DNA from: Paraburkholderia humisilvae
GTDB lineage: Bacteria; Pseudomonadota; Gammaproteobacteria; Burkholderiales; Burkholderiaceae
Direction of reading: 5' to 3'
Length of the DNA stretch: 64,000 nucleotides
Assembly: GCF_902859855.1 (NCBI RefSeq)
Contig: NZ_CADIKH010000037.1
Coordinates: forward strand, 1 to 64,000
A program made the translations under genes and the position numbers. This document shows, piece by piece, positions 8,887 to 17,109 of this stretch; the stretch's first letter is position 1, and the number at the start of each line of letters is the position of its first letter. The notes under the pieces are model-generated. The model had not been told where the DNA came from. It did not search any database and worked only from the letters and a program-made list of their open reading frames with translations.

Positions 8887-10380
8887 CTAGCGCCTGCCGC
8901 CGCGCGCGCCACCGCCGCCACCCCGCATTCCGCCGCCGCTCGGCCGGTTAAAGCCCGAGCCCTGCATGCTGGAACGTCCGCGATCCGCGCTGCGCTGCGT
9001 CGCACCACCCGCGCCTACGCCTTGAAATGCATTGTCGCGCCCGCCACCTCCACCACCGCCAAAGCCGCCGCCGCCAACCTGATCGCTTGCGCGGTTAAAG
9101 TTGCCAGCGCCCGCGCCGCCCCGGTTCGATGCGCCGCCGCGATCATTCAGGTTGGACCGATCCGCGGTCGTCGCCCGATTGCCGGCGCCTCCCCGGTCAG
9201 CGGTTGTCGCGCGATTGCCGGCGTTTCCGCGATCAGCTGTTGTTGCGCGATTGCCGGCGTTTCCCCGGTCAGCCGTTGCAGCGCGATTGCCCGCGCCCGC
9301 CCGATCGGCAGTGGCTGCGCGATTGCCCGTTCCCGCACGATCCGCGACGCTGGCGCGCTGATTCGTACCGTTATTGCGTCCACGGAAATCGGATCGTCCT
9401 TCCGCGCCGGGAACGTTGCCTGCGTATTTGTTACGCGTCGCGTTGTCGCGATACGCGACGCCCTGCCGATGGCTCCCATCATGCTGCCAGCGGTTGCCGT
9501 TGCCCTGCACCTTCGTGCGATCGAAGTTGCGATCGATGTTCGCCGCTTTGTTGACATTGATATTGACGTCGCCGCCGCCCCAGTTGCAGTCGCTGAAAAT
9601 CGCGCCTGCAGCGGCAAGACCGATGCCCCACGCAAAGCCAGTCGCGAGCGCCGCGCCCGGATAGTAAGCGGGCGGCGGCGGCCAGTAGTACGGCGGATAA
9701 GTCGGATAGCTCCACGCGCCGTAAACGACCGTCGGGTTATAGGCCGGAACGTAAATTACCTCCGGATTCGCGGGCTCGATGCGCACAATGGTCTGCGTGG
9801 GGGGCTGGCCTCCGCCTGCGGGAGGGGGCGCCTGCTCGACGACCACCTTCTGCTGCTCGGTCGACTTGAGGTTGCCTGCTTCCTGCGCACGCGCGCGCAA
9901 CCGCTGAATCGCGGCGAAAACGTCCTTTTCCTGCGCCAGAAATGCATCGCCCAATTTTTGCGTCCAGTCGAGCTTGTCATTCATCGGCTCGAGGATCTGC
10001 GGAAACGCCACAAGCGACTTCACGCTGACATCCCAGGGCTCATTCTCGACAGCCTTGACGGCCGCATCGCCCTTCAGCTTCGGGTTGGCCTTGGCCCAGC
10101 GCGCCGCATGCACGATCTCAAGCGGATAAGTCGACGCCATCAGCACTTGCGACAGAACAGAGTCCGGATAAAGCGCAATCGGCGCGACCAGCGCTTCGAT
10201 TTCCTCGGGCTTGAATGGAACAGGCTGATTGGGTTGAGCAGACGGGGCCGGTTGAGCGGGTTGAGCGGGCTGCGGCTGTGCGGGCTCGGTTTGGGCATGC
10301 GTAAAACCAGCCGCCGACGTCAGCATGACGAGTAGCCACATGCGCACGGCTCGGGCCCATCGTTCGTTATGCGAGGACAT
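8887..10380 (-). CDS. DUF3300 family exported protein with Gly/Arg/Asn-rich repeat tail
   Basis: A 497-residue protein with a signal peptide (cleavage near THA/QTEP), a Pro/Ala/Gln linker, and the DUF3300 domain from about residue 55 (EEIEALVAPIALYPDSVLSQ, then YPLEIVHAARWAK). After a Tyr/Pro-rich stretch (YPTYPPYYWPPPPAYYPG) and a hydrophobic Gly/Ala segment, the C-terminal about 200 residues are low-complexity: five 12-residue repeats of the AGNRATTADRGN type and a Gly/Arg-rich end. The function is unknown; the tail looks disordered and basic. AAGGAG precedes ATG 10380. First gene of the three-gene minus-strand set, divergent from the beta-barrel gene. The long open frame on the opposite strand is a compositional shadow. 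Confidence 0.85.
   Translation of the reverse strand: MSSHNERWARAVRMWLLVMLTSAAGFTHAQTEPAQPQPAQPAQPAPSAQPNQPVPFKPEEIEALVAPIALYPDSVLSQVLMASTYPLEIVHAARWAKANPKLKGDAAVKAVENEPWDVSVKSLVAFPQILEPMNDKLDWTQKLGDAFLAQEKDVFAAIQRLRARAQEAGNLKSTEQQKVVVEQAPPPAGGGQPPTQTIVRIEPANPEVIYVPAYNPTVVYGAWSYPTYPPYYWPPPPAYYPGAALATGFAWGIGLAAAGAIFSDCNWGGGDVNINVNKAANIDRNFDRTKVQGNGNRWQHDGSHRQGVAYRDNATRNKYAGNVPGAEGRSDFRGRNNGTNQRASVADRAGTGNRAATADRAGAGNRAATADRGNAGNRATTADRGNAGNRATTADRGGAGNRATTADRSNLNDRGGASNRGGAGAGNFNRASDQVGGGGFGGGGGGGRDNAFQGVGAGGATQRSADRGRSSMQGSGFNRPSGGGMRGGGGGARGGRR
9160..9345 (-). repeat. In-frame 36-bp tandem repeat inside the DUF3300 gene
   Basis: The core GCGATTGCCGG-type sequence recurs with exact 36-base spacing at 9175, 9211, 9247, 9283 and 9319 on the plus strand, giving about five degenerate copies. 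Each encodes 12 residues of the form AGNRATTADRGN. The period is a multiple of three, so copy-number changes would lengthen or shorten the tail without a frameshift. Confidence 0.85.
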
Positions 10381-10517
10381 GGCCGCTCCTTGGGTGGGGG
10401 CGTCAACTCAATATGATGTTAGGACATTCACCGCCATTTTGTAACGCGGTAACGCACTCAAGTGGAAAATGTCAAAACATCGGCCAATGCATTGATGTGA
10501 ACCACTAATTGACGTTT
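10381..10517. promoter_or_regulatory. Divergent promoter region between DUF3300 and beta-barrel genes
   Basis: This 137-base gap between two divergently transcribed genes must carry both promoters. It is AT-richer than its flanks. I can see no unambiguous -35/-10 pair or operator. Confidence 0.4.
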
Positions 10518-11666
10518 GTGAAAATTCTTTATCGGCTCGTAACCATCGCTTTGCTTGCCGCTTCAACGTTGCGCGTGCCGGCCGCCATCGCGGGTGAGAA
10601 CCTGCCTGAAGCGGCAAATGCCAGTACCGGATTGGACATGAGCAACTTCCTGTTGCGCAGCAATGGTGTATTGCCGGTGCCGATCTTCATCACGGAACCG
10701 GCGATCGGCTATGGGCTGGGCGTCGCCTTGCTTCATTTCAGCCTGCCTGACGGCGCCGACGTCGATCAATCCGCATCGCCCGACGGCAATCCCGACGGTA
10801 AGACCGCACGCCCCAACATCACGGGGATTGCCGGCTTCGCAACCGGAACGCATAGCTGGGGCGCCGCGGCACTGCATACGCATTCGTGGGACGACGACCG
10901 GATTCGCTATACGGGCATCATCGGCAAGATCAATTTGCAGCTGAGCTACTACGGCGTGCAGCAGCAAGCGCGGTCGTATCAACTGGACGGCTTTGCGATG
11001 TTCCATGAATTGCTGTTTCGCCTCGGCGAGTCTCGATGGTATGTCGGCCCACGCTATACGTTCTTCGATTCGCATACACGGTTCGACTTCGGATTGCCGA
11101 CCGACCACGGGAATTTCACCGCCGATCAGCGTGTCGCAAAGGGCGGGCTCGTTACCAGTTACGATTCCCGCGATAACAATTTCTATCCTTCATCGGGCAC
11201 CTATGCGCAATTCGTCGCCGAGTTCGCTCGTGGCGGATTGGGGAGTACGTCTGATTTCGAGGTGCAGTCCGCCAAGGCATTTCACTGGATGCCGCTCGGT
11301 GAGCGCTGGGTGCTTGGCTTGCGCGTCGACAGCGGGTTTTCGCAAGGCAACATTCCGTTCTTCGCGCAGCCGTTCGTGGTGTTGCGCGGCGTGCCGGCCG
11401 CGAAATATCAGGACCGCAACCAGTTGACCACCGAAGTCGAGTTGCGCTGGAACGTCACACCGGACTGGTCGGTACTGGGGTTTTCCGGCGTCGGCCGCGC
11501 ATACGGCAATCTTCACTCCTTTTCCGATGCGCCGGTCGCCTATGGGTTCGGCGCCGGGTTCCGCTATCTGCTCGTGCGCAAGATCGGCCTGACCATGGGC
11601 ATCGATATCGCGCGAGGGCCAGGCCAGAACGCGTTCTATATCCAGATCGGCAGCCCGTGGCGATGA
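10518..11666 (+). CDS. BamA/TamA (Omp85/D15)-family outer membrane beta-barrel protein
   Basis: A 382-residue protein with a signal peptide (VKILYRLVTIALLAAST..., cleavage near AIA/GEN) and then alternating beta-strand sequence. FITEPAIGYGLGVALLHF and the closing YLLVRKIGLTMGIDIARGP resemble surface-antigen (Omp85/D15) barrels, and YYGVQQQARSYQLDGFAMFHELLFRLG is typical of the short, POTRA-less barrels in this group. No POTRA repeats are present. Role probably an outer-membrane pore or translocator, substrate unknown. The start is uncertain: TTG 10509 and GTG 10518 are three codons apart, neither with a strong ribosome site; GTG gives the more usual signal peptide. Confidence 0.7.
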   Translation: MKILYRLVTIALLAASTLRVPAAIAGENLPEAANASTGLDMSNFLLRSNGVLPVPIFITEPAIGYGLGVALLHFSLPDGADVDQSASPDGNPDGKTARPNITGIAGFATGTHSWGAAALHTHSWDDDRIRYTGIIGKINLQLSYYGVQQQARSYQLDGFAMFHELLFRLGESRWYVGPRYTFFDSHTRFDFGLPTDHGNFTADQRVAKGGLVTSYDSRDNNFYPSSGTYAQFVAEFARGGLGSTSDFEVQSAKAFHWMPLGERWVLGLRVDSGFSQGNIPFFAQPFVVLRGVPAAKYQDRNQLTTEVELRWNVTPDWSVLGFSGVGRAYGNLHSFSDAPVAYGFGAGFRYLLVRKIGLTMGIDIARGPGQNAFYIQIGSPWR

Positions 11667-11729
11667 CGGCACGTTCTACAATAAAACGACCGACGACATC
11701 AATGAACTGTCGATAGCAAGGAGGTCAAG

Positions 11730-11987
11730 ATGGCCGAGCTCTGGGTAGCCAATATCGAAACCGACACGACCGACGAGGAAATCAGGCAGTTTCTGTGCGG
11801 ATACGGGTTTCCACCATTCGACTCGATCCAGCGCGTCGAAGGAACCGGCTCACGCCCGGCCGTGCTGCTTGGGTTCGGCGACGTAGGCGCACATGCGCTG
11901 CGTAATCTGCAACCACGCGTGAACAACCTGTTCTGGAAAAACCGCACGTTGACGGTTCAGGTGATGCCGGAACGCGAGGAGTCCTGA
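11730..11987 (+). CDS. Small RRM-like RNA-binding protein
   Basis: An 85-residue protein that fits one RNA recognition motif fold: LWVANI at residues 4-9 matches RNP2 (first beta strand), TDEEIRQFLCGYGF is the first helix, PAVLLGF near residue 47 sits at the RNP1 strand, and LTVQVMP closes the sheet. Aromatic residues are sparse at RNP1, so binding mode may differ from classical RRMs. A clear AAGGAGG site precedes ATG 11730. It stands alone, 63 bases after the beta-barrel gene and convergent with the next gene. Small single-RRM proteins occur in many bacteria with mostly unknown targets. Confidence 0.65.
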   Translation: MAELWVANIETDTTDEEIRQFLCGYGFPPFDSIQRVEGTGSRPAVLLGFGDVGAHALRNLQPRVNNLFWKNRTLTVQVMPEREES

Positions 11988-12058
11988 CGCTGCACAGCAG
12001 GCCAGCTAATGTCGCTCGCCTTGCGCTTAAAACCCCGCGGTACGTCGAGGTTCACCGT

Positions 12059-12457
12059 CTATTTTGGCGTGCATGCACCAAACATCACGAACGCATTGTC
12101 GCGGTTGACGATGGTCGAGGTCATCTCGCCGGTCGCGGAATCGATCACCAGCGTCCATCCAAAGCCGAGCTCCGTGCCTTGCAGCAGCACCTGACCCGGC
12201 GTTTTGTCGATTGACTCGATCGCCGTCGTGCGCGACGTTCCCTGGATCGTCTTCTTGGCGAAATCGATTCTCATGAATTGAGGCAAGCCGATATCGCCCG
12301 GCAGCGAGCGTTCGCACAGCACGCCAGGGTCGCACGAATGCGCGTCGTACGTCGCGCAGATGAGCGGCGTTTTGCCATCGAAATCCGCAGCAAGGCTCAA
12401 CGCCGGCGCAAGCGCGCAGGCAACGGCGCATGAGATTGCTGTTAGGGTTCTCTTCAC
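12059..12457 (-). CDS. Exported protein of unknown function (132 aa)
   Basis: Begins VKRTLTAISCAVACALAPALSLAADFDG, a Sec signal peptide with cleavage at LAA/D. The mature part is about 110 residues with five cysteines (ICATYDAHSCDPGVLCE and FGACTPK), suggesting a disulfide-bonded periplasmic protein. I chose GTG 12457, which has an AAAGGTG site; the frame is open to 12517 but that would overlap the upstream gene and bury the signal peptide. No named family recognised. 26 bases downstream of the glycine-zipper gene on the same strand. Confidence 0.65.
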   Translation of the reverse strand: MKRTLTAISCAVACALAPALSLAADFDGKTPLICATYDAHSCDPGVLCERSLPGDIGLPQFMRIDFAKKTIQGTSRTTAIESIDKTPGQVLLQGTELGFGWTLVIDSATGEMTSTIVNRDNAFVMFGACTPK

Positions 12458-12483
12458 GGTCGTCACCTTTCGTAGCGTGGAAG

Positions 12484-12960
12484 CTAATTGATGGTGTAGC
12501 CTCGTCCGTTCATGCACGCCGAGACGGCGCGGTTGAATGTAGCCAGTTGCTGCGACGTGTCTTGCGCGACGGCCTGTTGCTGCTGCGACGCGGCGGCCGC
12601 ATTTCGGCGCTGGCGAATGCCGCCGCCCACCGTTCCGGTCACCGCGCCGATTGCCGCGCCTTTACCTGCGTCACCCGCTATCGCGCCAATCGCCGCGCCC
12701 ATCGCGGCGCCACCTGCGGCGCCGCGCACCCGTTCGCCTTGCGGCCCCGGTGGCGGCGGCTGGTTTGCCGCGCGTTGCGCAAGCGCGTTCGGGTCGACGC
12801 CGGTCGTTTGGCGTGCCCACGCTTCGCATTGGCCCATATCGCTTGCCTGCTGCTGCGGGCTCTGGCCCCTCGCGGGGTAGATGATCGGTTGCTGCGCATG
12901 CGCACTGCAGATCAGCAGCATGATCGCCAGTGCCGGCGCGAGTCGCATCGTCTGAGACAT
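12484..12960 (-). CDS. Glycine-zipper envelope protein
   Basis: A 158-residue protein with a signal peptide (cleavage near AHA/QQP), a Gln/Pro-rich region, and a glycine-zipper segment, GAAGGAAMGAAIGAIAGDAGKGAAIGAVTGTVGGG, at about residues 80-115 (shown here as a run of G-x-x-x-G steps). Such segments insert in or associate with the outer membrane, as in the YMGG/OmpA-like small proteins. A Gln/Ala-rich stretch and a C-terminal ACMNGRGYTIN follow; the MNGRGY ending is common in this class. Function unknown. Probably co-transcribed with the 132-aa exported protein downstream. Confidence 0.7.
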   Translation of the reverse strand: MSQTMRLAPALAIMLLICSAHAQQPIIYPARGQSPQQQASDMGQCEAWARQTTGVDPNALAQRAANQPPPPGPQGERVRGAAGGAAMGAAIGAIAGDAGKGAAIGAVTGTVGGGIRQRRNAAAASQQQQAVAQDTSQQLATFNRAVSACMNGRGYTIN

Positions 12961-13293
12961 TTCGAGAACCTTTTGACGGCCCGCTTCAAGCCGTGCGGGC
13001 GGTTTCCTGTAATGGACGCGGCAGGTATCGATTGCTAACGTCGTTTGAACAAGGTCGTGTGGACCAGCAGCGCCGCGGCTTGCCCGTTTTCAATCGATTT
13101 GCCGCCACGATCGAGTATCGGACGGCGGCGCAGTAAACGATATTGGACCTTGATCCAATAGCGGGTGCCCTATCCGCGTATTAAGCTGGTTGGTCACTCG
13201 TGAGTTGGCACGACACGCAGGCATATTCGATCGGGATACTTAGCACTCTCCAACCAAGCGACGCAGCGCGCCGTGACCGTCGGCGGGAGAACC
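12961..13293. other. Intergenic region with a 20-bp inverted repeat
   Basis: 333 bases between divergent genes, so promoters for both sides are expected. The only structure I see is TATTGGA-CCTTGA-TCCAATA at 13141-13160, a 7-bp dyad with a 6-base spacer that could be an operator. No gene is supported here. Confidence 0.45.
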
Positions 13294-13800
13294 ATGATGG
13301 GTAGGCGATTCGCGTGGTTGCGTACTTGCGCAACGGTGTTGGTGATATCCGCGTGTGCGCAGCCGCATCAGCAGATCCCGCCAGGCGCCGACGAAGCGTC
13401 GGTGATCTCGCGTCTTGGTCCCCCGCGCGAAACATACGATCTGCCGGATGGTGGCCGGCGCCTGATGTGGCCGACACAGCCGATGGGCACGACCACCACG
13501 GCGGTCGATATCGATGCGTCCGGGAACGTGGTCAGCGCGCGGCAAGTCCTCCAGGAGAGCGAGTTCAACCGCGCGCAGGTGGGCACATGGCCTCGCCACG
13601 ACGTCCTGATCAACTTCGGCCGGCCGTTCCAGACGTCCTACTTCAGGCGGATGCAACGCGAAGTGTGGTCGTATCGCTATCAGGAAAACAACATCACCAA
13701 CCTGCTGTTCAATTTTTACTTCGACGACCAGGGCGTTCTGCGTCTCACGCAGAAGACCCCAGACCTCACGCGCGATCCGGGCCTGCGCGGCAGGTTTTAG
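13294..13800 (+). CDS. Putative lipoprotein (168 aa)
   Basis: Starts MMGRRFAWLRTCATVLVISAC, a lipoprotein signal with lipobox ISAC. The mature part contains DEASVISRLGPPRETYDLPDGGRRLMWP, a pattern typical of small outer-membrane lipoproteins of the SmpA/OmlA type in which a short 'conserved Gly-Pro' element precedes a beta sheet, and a second similar module, DVLINFGRPFQTSYF...EVWSYRYQ, near residue 105. So there may be two tandem BLIP/SmpA-like units. I placed the start at 13294 for the CGGGAGA site; two ATGs are adjacent. Function not known. Followed 17 bases later by a small membrane protein gene. Confidence 0.65.
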   Translation: MMGRRFAWLRTCATVLVISACAQPHQQIPPGADEASVISRLGPPRETYDLPDGGRRLMWPTQPMGTTTTAVDIDASGNVVSARQVLQESEFNRAQVGTWPRHDVLINFGRPFQTSYFRRMQREVWSYRYQENNITNLLFNFYFDDQGVLRLTQKTPDLTRDPGLRGRF

Positions 13801-13817
13801 CAACGTTAGAGGCGACG

Positions 13818-14033
13818 ATGAAGAAATCCGAACGACGAGTGGCTATCGCGCTGGTGGGTGTCGCGATCTGGCTCGGTGGACTTTATTCGGCGATTCACGG
13901 CTTGATTTATGACCGAATGACGGAGTTTCGCTACGGCGCGCTCGCGATATTTGTCGGCGTCGCGATAGCGGTAATCGCACTCAACCTGATATCGATTCGA
14001 AGGTCGCCGCAAAAGAAAGGGAAAGGCGCCTGA
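13818..14033 (+). CDS. Small two-helix membrane protein (71 aa)
   Basis: Two hydrophobic segments (VAIALVGVAIWLGGLYSAIHG and GALAIFVGVAIAVIALNLISI) are flanked by basic ends (MKKSERR and RRSPQKKGKG), giving an inner-membrane hairpin with both ends probably cytoplasmic. Start ATG 13818 follows a GAGGCGAC site. No family recognised. Probably translated from the same transcript as the lipoprotein gene upstream. Confidence 0.6.
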   Translation: MKKSERRVAIALVGVAIWLGGLYSAIHGLIYDRMTEFRYGALAIFVGVAIAVIALNLISIRRSPQKKGKGA

Positions 14034-14067
14034 TGACCAGGCTGTGACCGTCGCTACGAACGCCGGT

Positions 14068-14304
14068 TCAATGCGCATCGGAGGCCGGCGCCTGCGGCGA
14101 TGTCTCCTTTTTTGATTTCGTCTGATTTTGCGTGGCGCCGCTCGCACTTCTCGCGGCACGGGCCTTTTCGTGCGCGGTCCGTTGCGCGTTCTGCATATGC
14201 TGCGTCACGCCGCCACCCGTTTGCGCGGACGCGTAATCGACCGACGCAACGCACAGCAAAAGGCAAGTTGTGGCAGCTAGAGCGGCTGGAAACGACCTGT
14301 TCAT
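14068..14304 (-). CDS. Small exported basic protein (78 aa)
   Basis: Signal peptide MNRSFPAALAATTCLLLCVASVDYASA, cleaved before QTGGG, then about 50 hydrophilic residues rich in Gln, Ala, Lys and Ser (TQHMQNAQRTAHEKARAARS ...). Looks disordered. AGGAGA precedes ATG 14304. Function unknown; small proteins of this sort are common in Burkholderiaceae. Convergent with the two-helix membrane protein gene. Confidence 0.55.
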   Translation of the reverse strand: MNRSFPAALAATTCLLLCVASVDYASAQTGGGVTQHMQNAQRTAHEKARAARSASGATQNQTKSKKETSPQAPASDAH

Positions 14305-14607
14305 GACGTCTCTCCTGAAGCCGGCGCGCACGCGCCGCGGCACGCGAAAGCGGCCGGAATCGCGCCTTGCAATCTACGAATAGTAACGTATGCTGCGTTG
14401 TGGTACGCCCTTGGGCAATGCGAAAGCCATTTAAGTACAGAGGGTCCGCCGCCAGGCGCGACGCATCAGCAAGCATCGCCAAACGGGCTCTCAGGAAGCG
14501 GCGCTTTGCAGTGGGGAACACCCGCTGATCGCCGCATGGTGGCGCGCATGCAATTGCCTGTCGGTCGGCACGGTCTGCCTGGTCGACAGCAAGGACAAGG
14601 ACTGCCC
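14305..14607. other. Upstream region of glgP
   Basis: 303 bases between a minus-strand small gene and glgP. It probably holds the glgP promoter. The frame of glgP is open back to 14398, but the residues there are not family-like. I see no clear regulatory motif. Confidence 0.4.
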
Positions 14608-17109
14608 ATGGACGAAGCCCTCACCATCACCTCGACACCCTGCGCGGAGCCTGCTCGCAGTGGTCTTGGCGTCGATGCGCTGAAACGCGACATTGTCGAT
14701 AATCTGATCTGCCTGCAAGCGCGGTATCCGGAGATTGCGACCCCGCACGACTGGTATATGGCGCTCGCCTATGCGGTCCGCGACCGGATGATGGCCCGCC
14801 GGGTCGCGACCACGTACACCTATGTCGCGCGCAATGCGAAGGTCGCGTGCTATCTGTCCGCCGAGTTCCTGATCGGCCCGCAGCTCGGCAATAACCTGAT
14901 CAACCTGGGCATCGAAAGCAATGCGCACGCCGCGTTGCAGACGCTCGGCATCGACCTCGATACGCTGGTTGCGATCGAGGAAGAACCGGGGCTCGGCAAT
15001 GGCGGACTCGGGCGCCTCGCGGCCTGTTATCTCGACTCGCTGTCGACGCTCGAAATTCCGGCCATCGGCTATGGCATCCGCTACGAATTCGGCATCTTCG
15101 ACCAGGAGATTCGTGACGGCTGGCAGGTCGAAGTGACCGACAAGTGGCTGCAAAAGGGTAACCCGTGGGAAATCCTGCGCCCAGATGTCGCGTTCTACGT
15201 GAACTTCGGCGGCCGCACCGAACAGGAAACCGATGCGCAGGGACACCTTCGCGTGCGCTGGATTCCAGCGTACACGGTCAAGGGCGTGGCCTGCGATACA
15301 CCGCTGCCGGGCTATCGCGTCAACACGTGCAACACACTCAGGCTTTGGAAAAGCGAGGCCGTCGAATCGTTCGACCTGCAGGACTTCAATGCCGGCGACT
15401 ACTACGAAGCTGTACACGAGAAGGTCCAGTCCGAGACGCTATCGAAGGTGCTCTATCCGAACGACGAGCCGGAAGCCGGCAAGCGCCTGCGGCTCGCGCA
15501 GCAGTACTTCTTCGTTTCATGCTCGCTGCAGGACATGCTGCGCTTGCTCGAGCTCAAAGGTGAATCGGTCGACCGCTTTGCGCATGTGTTCACGGCGCAA
15601 CTGAACGACACGCATCCGTCGATCGCGGTCGCCGAGTTGATGCGCCTGCTCGTCGACGAGAAACTTCTTCCCTGGGACAAGGCGTGGGAGATCACGCGAC
15701 ACACACTCGCCTATACGAATCACACGCTGTTACCCGAGGCGCTGGAAACCTGGGGTTTGCCGCTGTTTCAAAGCTTGCTGCCGCGGTTGCTCGAAATCAT
15801 CTATGAGATCAACCGGCGCTTTCTCGATGAAGTCCGCCTGCGCTATCCCGGCGACGACGCACGCCTCGCGCGTATGTCGCTCATTGATGAGAGTGGCGCG
15901 AAGCGGGTGCGTATGGCGCATCTGGCGACCGTCGGCAGCCATGCGGTCAATGGTGTGGCGGCGTTGCATACGCAACTGCTCGAGCAGACTGTGTTGCGCG
16001 ATTTCGCCGACCTGTGGCCCGAGCGCTTCCACAACGTCACCAACGGCGTGACGCCGCGCCGCTTTATGGCGCTCAGCAACCCGGGCCTTGCAAAACTGCT
16101 GGACGAAACGGTCGGCGACGGCTGGGCAACCGACCTTGGCCTGCTGCGCAAACTCGATGCGTATGCCGACGATGCCGCATTCCAGGACCGCTGGCGCAGC
16201 GTGAAGCGGGCGAACAAAGAAAGGCTCGCCGCAAACATTCGCAGTGCGACGGGCATCGTGGTCGACCCGGCCGCACTGTTCGACATCCAGGTCAAACGCA
16301 TTCACGAGTACAAGCGGCAGCACCTGAACGCGCTTTACATTATCGCGCTGTACCTGCGCCTACGCCGCGATCCGAAACTGGCCGTGCCCCCGCGTTGCTT
16401 CGTGTTCGGCGGCAAGGCGGCGCCAGGGTACGCGATGGCGAAGCTGATCATCCGTCTGATCAACGGCGTAGCCGAAGTCGTGAACCACGATCCGGCCGTA
16501 AACGGGCAGTTGAAGGTCGTGTTCTTCCCCGATTTCAATGTGAAGAACGCGCAATTCATCTATCCGGCGGCGAACCTGTCCGAACAGATTTCGACGGCTG
16601 GCAAGGAAGCGTCCGGCACGGGCAATATGAAATTCATGATGAACGGCGCACTGACGATCGGCACGCTGGATGGCGCCAACGTCGAGATTCGCGAGGAAGT
16701 GGGCGATGAAAACTTCTTCCTGTTCGGCCTGACTGCGGACGACGTGGAACGGGTGAAGCGCGAAGGCTATCGGCCCGCCGACTACGTGCGTGCCAACGAA
16801 GAACTGCAAGGTGTATTCGACTTGATCAGCAGCGGGCATTTTTCGCGCGGCGATCGCGAGATGTTCCGTCCACTGGTGGACAACCTGCTCAATCACGACC
16901 CGTTCCTCGTGCTGGCTGACTATGCAGCCTATGTGGCGCGCCAGCAGGACGTCAGCGCCGCGTGGCAGGACTCGCGGCACTGGACGCGCATGTCGATCGT
17001 TAATACCGCGCATTCGGGCAAGTTCTCGTCTGACCGCGCAATCCGTGAATACAGCGAACAGATCTGGGACATCAAGCCGGTGAGGATCGCTCTTGAGCAG
17101 CGAGTCTGA
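14608..17109 (+). CDS. glgP: Glycogen (alpha-glucan) phosphorylase
   Basis: Releases glucose-1-phosphate from glycogen ends, using pyridoxal phosphate. From ATG 14608 the product is 833 residues, the usual GlgP size. Family stretches: YLSAEFLIGPQLGNNL near 90, EEPGLGNGGLGRLAACYLDS near 130, IRYEFGIFDQ near 160, FAHVFTAQLNDTHPSIAV near 335, and the PLP-lysine motif EASGTGNMKFMMNGALTIGT near 675, where the lysine binds the cofactor. I prefer 14608 (AAGGACAAGG upstream) over the open frame to 14398. Overlaps glgX by 17 bases, so debranching and phosphorolysis are made together. Confidence 0.94.
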   Translation: MDEALTITSTPCAEPARSGLGVDALKRDIVDNLICLQARYPEIATPHDWYMALAYAVRDRMMARRVATTYTYVARNAKVACYLSAEFLIGPQLGNNLINLGIESNAHAALQTLGIDLDTLVAIEEEPGLGNGGLGRLAACYLDSLSTLEIPAIGYGIRYEFGIFDQEIRDGWQVEVTDKWLQKGNPWEILRPDVAFYVNFGGRTEQETDAQGHLRVRWIPAYTVKGVACDTPLPGYRVNTCNTLRLWKSEAVESFDLQDFNAGDYYEAVHEKVQSETLSKVLYPNDEPEAGKRLRLAQQYFFVSCSLQDMLRLLELKGESVDRFAHVFTAQLNDTHPSIAVAELMRLLVDEKLLPWDKAWEITRHTLAYTNHTLLPEALETWGLPLFQSLLPRLLEIIYEINRRFLDEVRLRYPGDDARLARMSLIDESGAKRVRMAHLATVGSHAVNGVAALHTQLLEQTVLRDFADLWPERFHNVTNGVTPRRFMALSNPGLAKLLDETVGDGWATDLGLLRKLDAYADDAAFQDRWRSVKRANKERLAANIRSATGIVVDPAALFDIQVKRIHEYKRQHLNALYIIALYLRLRRDPKLAVPPRCFVFGGKAAPGYAMAKLIIRLINGVAEVVNHDPAVNGQLKVVFFPDFNVKNAQFIYPAANLSEQISTAGKEASGTGNMKFMMNGALTIGTLDGANVEIREEVGDENFFLFGLTADDVERVKREGYRPADYVRANEELQGVFDLISSGHFSRGDREMFRPLVDNLLNHDPFLVLADYAAYVARQQDVSAAWQDSRHWTRMSIVNTAHSGKFSSDRAIREYSEQIWDIKPVRIALEQRV

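Noticed and set aside
9160..9345. Regular 36-bp spacing like a CRISPR array
   Set aside because: The repeats are contiguous without unique spacers, in frame inside a coding gene, and no cas genes are near.
8851..10335. 494-codon open frame on the plus strand
   Set aside because: It is antisense to the DUF3300 gene, which has a signal peptide, domain and ribosome site; the plus-strand product is an Arg/Ala-rich artefact of high GC and repeats.
13206..13224. TGGCACGACACGCAGG resembling a sigma-54 promoter
   Set aside because: The -12 element TTGC is not present at the required spacing.
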